From Ulota crispa (Eukaryota > Streptophyta > Bryopsida > Orthotrichales > Orthotrichaceae), in the NCBI GenBank assembly GCA_963920765.1, contig OY987248.1, positions 13,178,539 through 13,242,538 of the forward strand: 64,000 nucleotides of DNA, in the 5' to 3' direction. Below are positions 49,287 through 60,406 of this stretch, piece by piece (within the stretch, counting starts at the first letter, position 1; each line of letters opens with the position of its first letter). Below the pieces are notes generated by a model. It was not told the origin of the DNA. It saw only the letters and a list, made by a program, of their open reading frames with translations, and did not search any database. Made by a program: the position numbers and the translations under genes.

Positions 49287-51882
49287 TGGTAACATCAAAG
49301 GAGGACCCGGTTGTTTAACATTCATGTTTTGTTCGAGGGTGGAACCAGTTTGAGACGTCAGGAGAATTTTTGTATTTGTTCCATTGTAGAGGCGATTATT
49401 CTCTGTTATACATATTACCTCAAAAGCTCATCTCTTTTTACCCTCACACTTCCAAGGAGCACGTGCCAGGATGAGCTGCACAAGAAACTCACTTCATTGA
49501 TTCTTAGGTATTAGATGTAGTAATTTGACTTTTTTGTGCTCACTATTTAAGTCACTGTTGTGATGTATGTCTCTGAAGATGTTCAGATGTTTCCTTGGGT
49601 TTCAATTTTGGTAGAATTACTCCCAGTTTTTTTGTATTGATTTGTTGTAGCCAAGGTGGTCTCTTCGGTAGAAACATACTCGTCCTCTTCCCTGAGGATG
49701 GAGGTTAAAGTTGCTGAATAACGGTGTGGCCCACCTGATGTATGTTTTGTGTTCAAGGTTTGCAATGAAATTCGACTGTAGGTTTCGGTTCTTTTGATCT
49801 TTTCTTTTTTCCTTCTTTATTTCGTTACATGGTATGTTGATACCATTATAGATGATGACAGGGAAGTCATCTTCGGGTTTTTCTTTGACTACCTTTCGGA
49901 ATCTGACTCGACCTGCTGCATGGGATTTCTAACTATTATGGACAGTGTCGGTTTTTTGAGGTCGGTTACTGTTTTGTCAGAAAAAAACCAACTCCATTTG
50001 ATTGATTTGACTGAGTAAGAAGTCGGTTTACAGTGTTTCAATTGTTCTGATTCCTGGATAGTCAAGTGTTCTTCCAGGAGTATACTTTTATCAATTAATA
50101 CCAAAACCTCTCACTAGGTTGCCTTTCAATTTGTTAGGTTGCCTCACTTCCACTGGAGTTACTTGGTGTAAAGTAAACCACTTTCTCTTTGAAGTTGCGG
50201 TTTGTTTGTGATTTTTTTTGTTGGATTTTTTTATAGAGAATTGACCAGTAAAAATGGTTCTTCAATACAGTGTGAATGTGGAACAAATAGTGTGAAGACC
50301 TCTAAAATATATATGGAACAGTTTACCAGTGTTATAAAAGAAAATGATTTGTCTATTTGACTGGAAAGAATGTCATAGTAGACAAGTCCTACAAGTCGTG
50401 AAATGTTGCTAACTGTTTGACCCTTCTTTCAATTCTTGTTCTAGTTTATATGTACGCATTTGTTTGGACAACTTCCACACATGGGTGCAAACAAGTACTT
50501 TAAAAATCACACGTGAACTTTAATAATCAAACCAACATCATATTGCATGTTAAACAAGTACAGCATGAAAGAGCATCGACAAGAAATTGCAAAAGAGGCT
50601 TCTTTCTTTTCATTTTTCTAATTTTTACCAGTTGCCTTCACCGTACTGTAGTAGTATATATATTATATTTTAATTAATTTTAATTTTAATTTTAAGGCGA
50701 ATGAATCCAAAAGACAACTTTCTACCGTTGCTGAATCATATTTCGAATATTATTCATCACTCACTGTCAATATCATTGACCAGCTTGTCAAGATTCATCT
50801 CAAGTGACAAGTGTCCAGCATGGATGCACACACTCCCATAGTGTATGGCCGTTTTCTAGACTTCCCAATTTAGGTTAGGTAAGCACGCAGGTAGTACACA
50901 CCAAGTGTTTCTCCTGTCAGGAAATTAGGTAGTTCACTGAACCGTCATGTTCCACAGCTGCCTCAATCCTTTAATATCGCACTCCGTAATTGCGCAGCGT
51001 TCATGGGTATTTTTAAACTTTTTTATGCTGAATGGACAAGTCACAAGTGTCTTCTGTCACGTAAGAACACGTGTAAGGAGCTTCATTGCCACAGATAGTG
51101 TCATTTGTCAGGGTGGAAAATTAACTCAACGCTCTCTGTTTACACTTTGTAGTCTATAATTGCAAATTCCCAGGTGTTGTCAGAATCTCTTGTATTGTAG
51201 GCACATGACCACTTCCACGTCTAAGTTGTGAACAAGAGTAGGAGCGCTAACAGAAGTCCATTTCTCCATAAGGCAGGGCCATGGAGAGTGGTCCATGTGC
51301 AGTGAATATCAAAATATCAAATGCCGCTATTCGGCACACACTAATATACCCGAAATGACTGTTTCGTTTATCTCAAACAAAAATGACAGAAAGCAGGACA
51401 ACTGAACTAGGATGGAGATAATACAAGGTCTGAAAGAGCTGTCACTATTCGTTAAAATTACAGCCCTAAAAAGGCAGTATGAAGCAGCTGTCCAAGCACG
51501 TTCTAAACCCCAAGCCCAGAAACCATAAACCCCAGGAACGCTTCCCATATCACGGACTTTGAAAGAGTCATCGTGGTCACAGAGCAGCGACTCAACAATG
51601 TGTAAGATTTCAGGAAATGTTTGGAGCGAGTTACAGAACCCAGTGGGTGTAGAAAAAGTGATGGATTCAATGCAGTGATTGTTGTTGTTGTTGAGTCTAA
51701 ACCTAACAGGAAACTAGCTTTGTGTCTCCCAAATGAATGAAAATTTTCGTCATTATCGAGTCAGAATTCAGAAACTCAGGTGAGATTGTCTAGTCAGACC
51801 ATTGACCTAATGAAAGAAACAAAATAAAAACCGGGGAAGGGGAGGGGGTACCGGAAGATTGACCCATTTTCAGGCTTCATCT
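49287..51882. other. Convergent spacer between Rab2 and MCU
   Basis: About 2.6 kb containing the 3' untranslated regions of both convergent genes. Short ORFs on both strands have no recognised content. I see no inverted-repeat element with clear ends here. Confidence 0.45.
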
Positions 51883-53120
51883 TCAATCATCGTCCTCCAG
51901 TATCTTCTTGTTCAAGGGCCTCCACCCGCTCTGGCACTGCATTTGCAACTCCTTGTACCTCTTCATATCAAAGTTCTGCTTCCTAACCAGCTTCCGCTGC
52001 CTGGAGTGGTAAATCCTGTGCATGAAGTCTTGGTACGTGGGATCCCGGGACGTGAACATGAAGTACGTGTAGCCACAAATGATGCCACTCGCCGTGGCGA
52101 AGAACGCGATGGGCTCCATCACGTCCCACGAGAGTTCCCAGAATGTGAGCCGAAAGAAGACGAGCACCTGTATCGTGAGCCCGCATAAACCGGTCCAGAG
52201 AACGAAGCGCATCTGCTTGTGAGCCTTCCTGTCAATCTCGTCCTTCGTCTTCGTCAACGCTAACAGCTCCATTCTCCGTTGGTCGTCTTCTCCGAGCAGC
52301 GACAGGGGCAGGACGTTGGCCACAAGCTCTGCGATCTGCACATCCCATTCAATCGTGTCAAAAACATCCCGTGCACTAAACTCTGCTACTAATCCCGCAG
52401 CTTAACTACGCATCTAACCCTCGCATCCACACTTTTCTTGGCGAAGACTCACTTCATCAAGCTTATGAACAGAAATTTCAGGGAATTCGCGATTTTGAAT
52501 TGCAGGTGATGGAATTCGTGTACATTGAATCGAGAGAGCGAGTGCAAGCATACACTGACCTTTTCCGGATGCAAATGGACCTTGTCACGAAACGTGAGCA
52601 CGACGCCGGCCTGGTTAAACACGTGTGCCATCTCCGCGGCCTCTCTGTCATCAGAGGCCATCCCGACTGTGCGGCAAATATGCGTGAGCTCCTGGAAGCT
52701 GATTGTATCGCGCGGATCGTCTCGCAGCCGCTTCTTCAGCGACGCGCAGTGCACCTGCTGCACAAGATTGCGAGCCTCCTCATTGCCCACTCTGGCCGCC
52801 ACTTCCTCCTTCAACCCGCTCATGCTCTGCTTCTCCTCATCCTCTCCATCCGCCCTCCATGCCGTCCCGTGCACCTCTCTTGTCGGCACCAAATGGCGCC
52901 ACGACGACCACCGCCAGCGCTCCTCTTCCCAACACCACGACGAATACGATGACGACGATGGCGACGACGACGGCGACGATGATCCAACTTCTGTTTCTAC
53001 ACCAAATCCGAATCCGAATCCGACGTTGCGATGCGTTAACCCTGTCGCGAATGTCGTCGGCGTTCTCACGAGCAGCAGCAGCTGCGCGTGGCGCAACACT
53101 ACTCGAGGGCAGACGGCCAT
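51883..53120 (-). CDS. MCU: Mitochondrial calcium uniporter pore subunit (MCU)
   Basis: MCU forms the Ca2+ channel of the inner mitochondrial membrane. Two exons, 53120-52560 and 52335-51883, give 337 residues. The signature filter WDVMEPIAFF is at ~257-266, between membrane segments at ~230-248 (VLWTGLCGLTIQVLVFFRL) and ~263-282 (IAFFATASGIICGYTYFMF). The matrix N-terminal domain includes TISFQELTHICRTVGM and GVVLTFRDKVHLHPEK, and the post-filter helix ends FTSRDPTYQDFMHRIYHSRQ. The start at 53120 begins a plausible targeting sequence (MAVCPRVVLRHAQLLLLVRT); an in-frame ATG at 53231 would add 37 residues. Residues ~35-90 contain GFGFGFG and serine runs and are poorly conserved. The single intron lies just after LHPEK. 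Confidence 0.95.
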
Positions 53121-53673
53121 AGCTCCGGCCAGCCCCTCTTCCACTCTCACGACCACGACCTCTTCCCTGCCGCAATGCTCACGGCGAAGCTGAACACACA
53201 CAAACAAACGCCCCCCATCCTGCCACACCATCTACGGCGTTCCGAGATTTAGACCCGGCGTCCCTAGATTCCAGATACGGCGTCCCTAGATTCCAGACGT
53301 GGAGACCCTCTTCGAAATTTCAAGACCTGGGAATCTAGAAACGCTGAACATTCGGAGGATCCAGCACTCCTTTGGAGAGCGTCGGATGTTGCGATGGACG
53401 TGAGCCGCGATGGCGTATCTGCCTGGAACGTAGATCTAGGGACCCTAATCCTGATCCCGCGCTTTACCAGGGCGAAGGCTCAGTGGACATGAGGCAGCGC
53501 CGGCGCGGGTTGAAACGAGCCTTTATGTCGCTTTCATCAAGAAGCTTTGGCCACGTCACTGCAGCGATCGGTCTTAATCTCGAAGTGATATCGAAAATTA
53601 CTCAAGATGGTGTAAGATTAGTCAACGCTTTTGGGGGAGGGTACAAGCAGCTGGTCGGTGGGTCCAAAGCACT
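53121..53673. promoter_or_regulatory. MCU upstream region
   Basis: About 550 bp of GC-richer DNA upstream of MCU, including a short direct repeat of GGCGTCCCTAGATTCCAGA near 53250-53300. It is the likely MCU promoter and leader. A 102-codon plus-strand ORF at 53372-53680 has no recognised domain. Confidence 0.45.
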
Positions 53674-54000
53674 AAGGTAGGAGGCTCATGAATGGACCAT
53701 CTAAGGGCTGAAACTGAATTTTGGGGAGGTGAAACTTCTTGATTTATTTTTCAGTAAATTTTCCTTGAAGATAAGAAGAATTGACATCTAATCTAAGTTG
53801 TTTCATATTTTTTGGAGCCTTGTGAAATTAGTTATAAAATTTTGAAGTGAAAAGGTCATAGGGTTCTATAATGGTTCACCTTCTCAAATGTATACTGCTT
53901 GTACATTTTTGAAACCTATGAAAAACAGCATGTACATATGAAATACATTTGAGAAGGTGAACCAATTTTGAGCTTGAGCAGAATATGAGCCTCCTACCTT
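53674..54000. mobile_element. MITE, family D copy 2
   Basis: The termini are AAGGTAGGAGGCTCATGAAT and ATGAGCCTCCTACCTT. Inner sequence is closely related to the copy at 35005, including TTGTTTCATATTTTTTGGAG and GAAATTAGTTATA. Flanking 8-mers do not match, so the target duplication has been lost or was never present. Confidence 0.68.
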
Positions 54001-57000
54001 ATCCGAGGAGATTTTGAGCGCATGCACTAAATATTGCCTATATATTTATATGTTTTTACTTAGATTTTTTTTGAAAATCTAACTATTTTTATCCCATTTA
54101 TTCAAAATTTTAACTGATTTTTTTGACATGTCATTTGGTTGACTAGCTATAGTTTTTTAAATTTCCCCGCACAATGGTGTGAGGCAAGGTTTTTTTTTGG
54201 TATTGTAGATGAACAGTAAGAGCATGCGTGCCCTCCTAGGTATGGAGAATCTTTGGAAGGAGGTAGGTGCATTGGCCAAAATCCAACAAAGCAACTTCAA
54301 ATTTAGGCCCATAAGGCCCAAAAACAAAACCCTCGTTTGAAGTTTGGCAATGCCTCTAGTAGTGTACTAGGCTTGCTTTCTCAAAAGTGGTGCATTGTTT
54401 GTGAGTTGAGAGTACTCTCTACACCAAAGAGGTTTATTAGGTTGCAACAAGTTATTTTCTCAACATTCTTACTATATTATGTATTTGCTTATATGGCTAG
54501 CATGTTAGTAATTTTTGTACCAAAACTTCATTTATAAACAATCATAAGGAAATCATGACTACACACCATTTTGCATCAAATGCCCATGCATAATTTGTGT
54601 GTTGAGAAAACTCTTCATTTTACACCCAAGTAACTTTAATGGAAATAAGATCATCTAAATTGAAAAGCAATTTAATGAGAGTATTTTGTTAGTTGAATAA
54701 TTCTTTGATTTTTGGTTGGGAAAGTCCTATGTGCCCAACTTTTCTTTCACAATTTTAAATCTCAATTCCTTCTTGTTTCTAACATGGTGGGTATTTGGAG
54801 GCAAGATGTTAAAGGTGGAAAGACGTCATTCCAACCTAGTGCTCTAGCAAAATAATGCTCTAAGGACCTTTCTACAATGCATAAAAAACTCCAAATACTC
54901 CTCTATCTTGAATTTGGATGTGAAGTACACAATTAAGTACACAATTCTCTTAGGTACAAGGTTTATACTTTAATACACAAATGAAAGGAGTGAGTCCATT
55001 GAAAACTTAGAACTCAAGATCACTAAATATTTGTTATTGTATTAAGCTAAGTGCAAATTACAATATTAGTTGCATAAGAACATAAGTTATATGAAGTCAC
55101 TCAAAACATCATTAAACGGTATTTTACATATTTTCAAGCTTCAATTGTATGGATGTTTTGGTATTCGTTTGATTTTGATATAGACAATGCAAATGCCATG
55201 TGTTCAACTTAACCATATTAGATTTATTGGATTCTACATTTCTAACAAGAGTCCTTCCTTGCTAGAGTCGGAAAACAACAATCATTGGTCCTTGTGACAT
55301 AAATGCATGCACAATTGATTATAGGCACACCACTTCCAAAACTTTGATAAGTAATAGAGGAAATTAAGTGTCAAAACAAAATTTAATCAAATTTTGAAAA
55401 AATAAAACATGATGATGTTATAGGTCTTTTTTATTGGATATCTTCAATAAGACGTATATTATTATCATGTGTTGTGTATAGTGCATATGTTCTTCAAGTG
55501 TGCATATGGCTATGGAGGGGGGCAACCATAAATAAACAATTACAACACAAGACACAATTCTGTTGTGATGCAACTTTGTTCACAAGCATCTACATTGTGA
55601 GCAAAGTTGTCAAGTTTCTACGTGTTGTCTTTACACCATGTTTCCTTCTATATCAACATTAATTTTCAACAATAAAAAAAACTGAAGGTTTGAGGGCAAC
55701 AACGTACATTGTTTTGCAACAACCAAGTTTGCCATACGATCTTCATTCTCTATTCAAGAGTTTTATCATTAATTGCTGTCATTCTAGTCCTGTTGAAAGG
55801 CCAAATTTTCTTAACAGCATCGACAAACTAAACATTTTAAGAAAATAAAAATCTTGAAATTTTAAAAGCATTGTGATCATGAATATTTTTACAATGAATT
55901 ATTGGTTGCTTCAACACACATCTCTTCTTTTTTTTAATATATTTTAGTGCATATGTACTTGGATGTCCTCTTCAAAATGCTATTAAACACTCTATCTCTT
56001 TTGATTTTTCATAAATTAAAAAAAGTGTATTAAAAAAGAGGATGTTGTAAAAATGAAATTTTGTTTGTATTGCAAATATCACTCTTGAGTGTTGCCAAAT
56101 GCCAATAGGTTGTTATGTGTTACTTCTTAAATGTAAAAAACATATACAACTTTGCTGACAATCATTGGTAACATTTATATACAGACTAGTTTACGTACCC
56201 GTTGTACCAATAAATGCAACAAAAATATCCTTGCAGTAAAGAAATTGCGCAATAGCAATCTTATCACAAAATGTGCCAATTTAAAAATTCAATTTGTTTT
56301 ATATACAAATTCTAGCAATCTAATTCAAAGTAAAGCCTCACGCTGCTGGCATTGCTTCACAACGTGGTGTGAGATTTTTTGGGCCTGATTTTGTGCAAAG
56401 CTCATTTAATGTCAGCTAGCGCTTCATTATGTCTTTTGCTTGGAATCACAAACGCAAAATTAGGCAAAAACATAAAGAAAATAAACATACCTTCTTCATC
56501 CAAGTCAAATTCTTCAAAAAACACTAGCGTTGATAATAAATACAGACCTTCATCCTCCTCTTTATTACTTTGCAAAGCTACAAAAATACAACAAATTTTT
56601 AAGTTGATTCTAGCCCCATGGTGACTCATCAAACTCACAATAAAAATAAGTTGTGTGTCATAAACCTCATAGCACTTAAGGACTTGCTTGTGGAGTACGC
56701 AAGGTACAAAACCAAAAAAAACTCGTCACCAAAATTTTGGTGCTAACATGCCGCGTGTTATATGATTTCATGTGCACGCAAGTTTAGTCGCTCAATTTAA
56801 AGCAATAGATAGACATAAGCCTAGTAACTCCTATATATGCATGGAAGAGTTCATACCTTGCAGAAGCAAAATCTAATCTATATAATAGAGAATACAACCT
56901 TTTGAGCCATTCATTTTGATTGGGTGAGAGATTATTGTGGTGCAACCTCGGATGACTTGTTGTTAACCTCTTGTGAAACGCTCAATCTGATTGGTCGAGA

Positions 57001-57928
57001 AAAAGTGTTGTGGTGTAACTTCTAGTGACCTGATACACTTTATTGTTAACTACCACATGAATTATGGAACTAGTTGCTTTTATTTGCTAAAGAGAATGTG
57101 AGAGAATGTAAAATGAGCAACTTGTTAAATTATTGTTTACTGCTACATGCATGGAATGTGACTCATAGTTGCACTCAAACTCTCTCCTTTTCATCCAAAA
57201 TGAGATTCTTTTATATATATAGATATAATAATCTTGAATTTGACAACCATGAGAGATTTTTAGTAATTACACCAATGAAGCAAAACAAAAAAATATTGCT
57301 AAATAACAGCTGAATGATGCTTATTATTATAATACTAAAAATTATTGAATATCTTTGGTATTCTAATTCTTAGAAAAAATAGACAGTGACATAAATTTAT
57401 TTTTGGGTACTAGGAAATTAAAAAATCTTTATAGTACAATTTGACTTCAAGTTTCACTTTTAAAGATCCTTGAAACGGGTTAAAATCCAAATATTCAAAG
57501 ATGTATTGAAATAAGTTTATACACTTCTTATAGCATTAAATATTAAATCAGCCTCTAAAGAACCTTGGAATCATTTGAATTTCAAACATTTAAAGGCGTG
57601 TTCAAAAATGCAAACATTTAGAAAACAATTTAGTACAATCTTCATCTCGCAATACTTGTAAATTGTAATCCTTCGATCACATCTTCTTGGTTGAATTCAT
57701 CATTTCACTAATAAATATTAATGAATTTTGAAACCAATAAGATAAGTTTGCGGAAAATAAGGAATAATTTCAGAAAGTGATGATCATCTTGGTCCAAATT
57801 AATAACATAGAAAATCTACATAAAATATGCATTAGAGTCCACCAAAAGGAAAAAATCGCGTTGTCAAGCACAAATAAATGATGGTAGTATGCTGTCCTAA
57901 GTTATTCCATAAAGAGTCTAGTTTTTTA
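54001..57928. other. Long AT-rich spacer, no gene
   Basis: Nearly 4 kb of strongly AT-rich DNA. All ORFs are short and without recognisable domains. It may consist of old transposon remains, but I could not identify ends or families. Confidence 0.45.
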
Positions 57929-58384
57929 TTAACCCCTTAATCTTTAAATGTCACGAACGCCCTATGTGGCCATATGTCCACCGTTTACCGATTTGGCAAA
58001 ATGCGTTGTTTAGCAGTTTGATTGCGAGGATATTTTCAAAAAATACAGTCCCGTAGCTCAACTCTTGAGGGCTGTTTAGGGGTTAGCCCTTGAGCACCCA
58101 AGCTGATTGAAAGGGTCCGCAATCTTGTCTTATTTTTAAAAACTGGGCGCTCAGGGGTTAAAGCTTGATTGCGTTGTTGCAACCAGTACAATACAAGGTG
58201 TTTTTCTTTGTATTTGGAATTGATTCACAAATTTATTATATTGAGATCAACAAAGAAGTTGGAGAATAGATCAAAGTGGTTCTACTTAATTACTTGAGAT
58301 CCTAAATTAAAACTATTTATTGGTAGCCAACGCCAATTATATGACAGCTTATATAATATGCCCTATGGTCATTTAAGGGTTAAA
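57929..58384. mobile_element. Composite family C MITE
   Basis: The left end is TTAACCCCTTAATCTTTAAA and the right end GGTCATTTAAGGGTTAA. The right half (58163-58384) is the homologue of 2620-2842. An additional GGGGTTAAAGC sits at the internal boundary near 58154, which suggests two related elements joined or one inserted beside the other. Confidence 0.55.
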
Positions 58385-58576
58385 ATAAGATTGAACCCAC
58401 AAGCAAAAGGTGAGCAAAGAACAGAATACAAGAATGTTTTGAAACCAATTTAGTTTCCAATCGTAAAACTTTCTTCAATAGTATTTTACACCACATTGAA
58501 AATAGAAATATTTTCATGAATAACAAAGGAACCGAATGAACCCATGGGTATGATAGGCAAGAAAGACTTTAGTATT

Positions 58577-59234
58577 AACACCTAAATGCCCAAGGCACCA
58601 CATTTTGGTGCCAACATTATTTTGAAGTTCAATAAAACCTAACTAAGATGTTATTTTTAGTATTTAGTATTTTAGAATTATTTTTTTTGAAATCTAATTT
58701 TAACATCAAAAACCCAAATTTGAAAATTATTAATTGTGAATTTTCTATTCAAGATTTTGTGCAAGGGTGTCCATTGCAATCTTGACTTTTTTTTTTTTTT
58801 AATGTTGAGAGCTCATGAAAATGAGCCTCAAATACACTAGATCTTGGAGAAAATTTTACATTAGAAATTCATTTAAAAAAATTGTAAAAGAGATTTTGAA
58901 AAGCTATAAATGGATTGGAGTTGTGTATGTTATGCCCTTCAATCTCATATTTTTTTGGTGACCAAGATTTTAGATTTGACATGTGAAAAGAAGATTGAAA
59001 GACTTAAAGTAATTTTTGCAGTTTTAACACCCTCTTGATCAAACATTATAATCTTTCTATCCATAAGTGAGATAGTTGTGTTTTCTTTTCCTATGTGGTG
59101 TCTAATACATCTAGTTTGAATTTGAACAATTACAATTTAAAAAAAATTAATACTCATTATCAAAATCTTGGCTTTTTGTTAAGTTTAGAGCACATTCCTA
59201 GAAGCTCAAAATAGGCCTTGGGCATTTAGGAGTT
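58577..59234. mobile_element. Inverted-repeat DNA element with AACWCCTAAATGCCCAAGGC ends
   Basis: The left end AACACCTAAATGCCCAAGGC matches the complement of the right end at 19 of 20 bases. The 658-bp interior is AT-rich and non-coding. No target duplication is visible. Confidence 0.62.
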
Positions 59235-59285
59235 GATGTAGAATTATGTTGTGAGACAAACAAATAACCCACACTATTCATAACA

Positions 59286-59692
59286 TAAGGTGGAAGCACC
59301 CGTTGCCAACAACGCTCCATTCCCAACTAGTAGGGTGTGCTATTTCCACCATGAGCAAGGATAGGTGCTTTGGAATGCAATTTTCTAACTTTTTCAAGGT
59401 TGGGGCTACTTAAGTCATGCCACATGTCCCAAAATGAGGTAGGAAGTAATGAGCTGAAATTAGTTTGGCTAGTATCAGAATTGCATACATCTAGACATTG
59501 GCAATGGGTGTGGAACATTTTTTAACTCCCAAAATTCATAGTAATTTTAGTTTTGCAAATAAAGTTTTGAAAAAATTGCAATCCCAATATTTCATATCTT
59601 CTTACATGAGAAAAATATATATTTTTGCCTCAAACTCTTTGTAGTTTTATGCGGAATCGCTTAAGTTATCGGATGTGGGTGCTTCCATCTTA
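59286..59692. mobile_element. Small MITE with TAAGGTGGAAGCACCC ends
   Basis: The left end TAAGGTGGAAGCACCC matches the complement of the right end GGGTGCTTCCATCTTA at 15 of 16 bases. The 407-bp interior contains a short minus-strand ORF without recognised content. Confidence 0.55.
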
Positions 59693-60406
59693 GATGGGCT
59701 AAAAGTTGTTGAATTTTTAGATATTTTGCATTCAAAATATTGTGGAAATTAGGAAGGCAATGACGGCACATTAGGTATTCTAAGAAAGTAAAACCCCTAA
59801 TGGATGTTGCTGTTTTGTATTTGAACTCCCAAGTTGTATACGGATGAGATATTTGGATAGCACGTGAACCCGATTGAAGTTGTAAGTTTCAAGCCAAATC
59901 ATAAACATACTACTTATCAACTAAGATTTTTTGGAGAATTTTTTACATTTGTCATATAATCATTTCTTTAAGTGCTAAATAGTTCTCGTACAAATACAAA
60001 CAACACTTTTGGTAGGCAACATCCTTTAACGATACTCTACGAGAACTAATTATCGATGATCCGTTGTCATTCAAAACCGGCGCTGGACGTGTACATTCAT
60101 CCAAACACACCAGCATGGTACACCAAATAATACCGGGGACATGACCGTCTACGCTTCGCAAAGAGACGAGCTCTCCCACAAAGCGAGTAGTGTCGTCACT
60201 TATTAGTAGTGCCGACTGGCTTGTGAGTTGGGCGAACCTCCTCCTGCCTTAGGGTTTGCCAACTCTGTTTTCCCTGGCGTGAATAGCTATGGCGCCATCC
60301 CTTGAGTACTTCTCACGTTGAACTTTGTGGTAGCGACACGGGCATGTTGATTCCCGGCGGGGAGATGGAGTGAATTGCGTCTTCGCTGATCACGGGAGGC
60401 GTCACA
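59693..60406. promoter_or_regulatory. AMSH upstream region
   Basis: About 700 bp with a change from AT-rich to mixed composition near 60040. The last ~200 bp are GC-richer and probably form the AMSH leader. A 75-codon minus-strand ORF at 59952-60179 has no recognised domain. Confidence 0.45.

Noticed and set aside
52500-53193. Plus-strand ORFs of 139-222 codons over the MCU first exon
   Set aside because: They are antisense shadows of MCU exon 1, kept open by its GC-rich, repetitive coding sequence.
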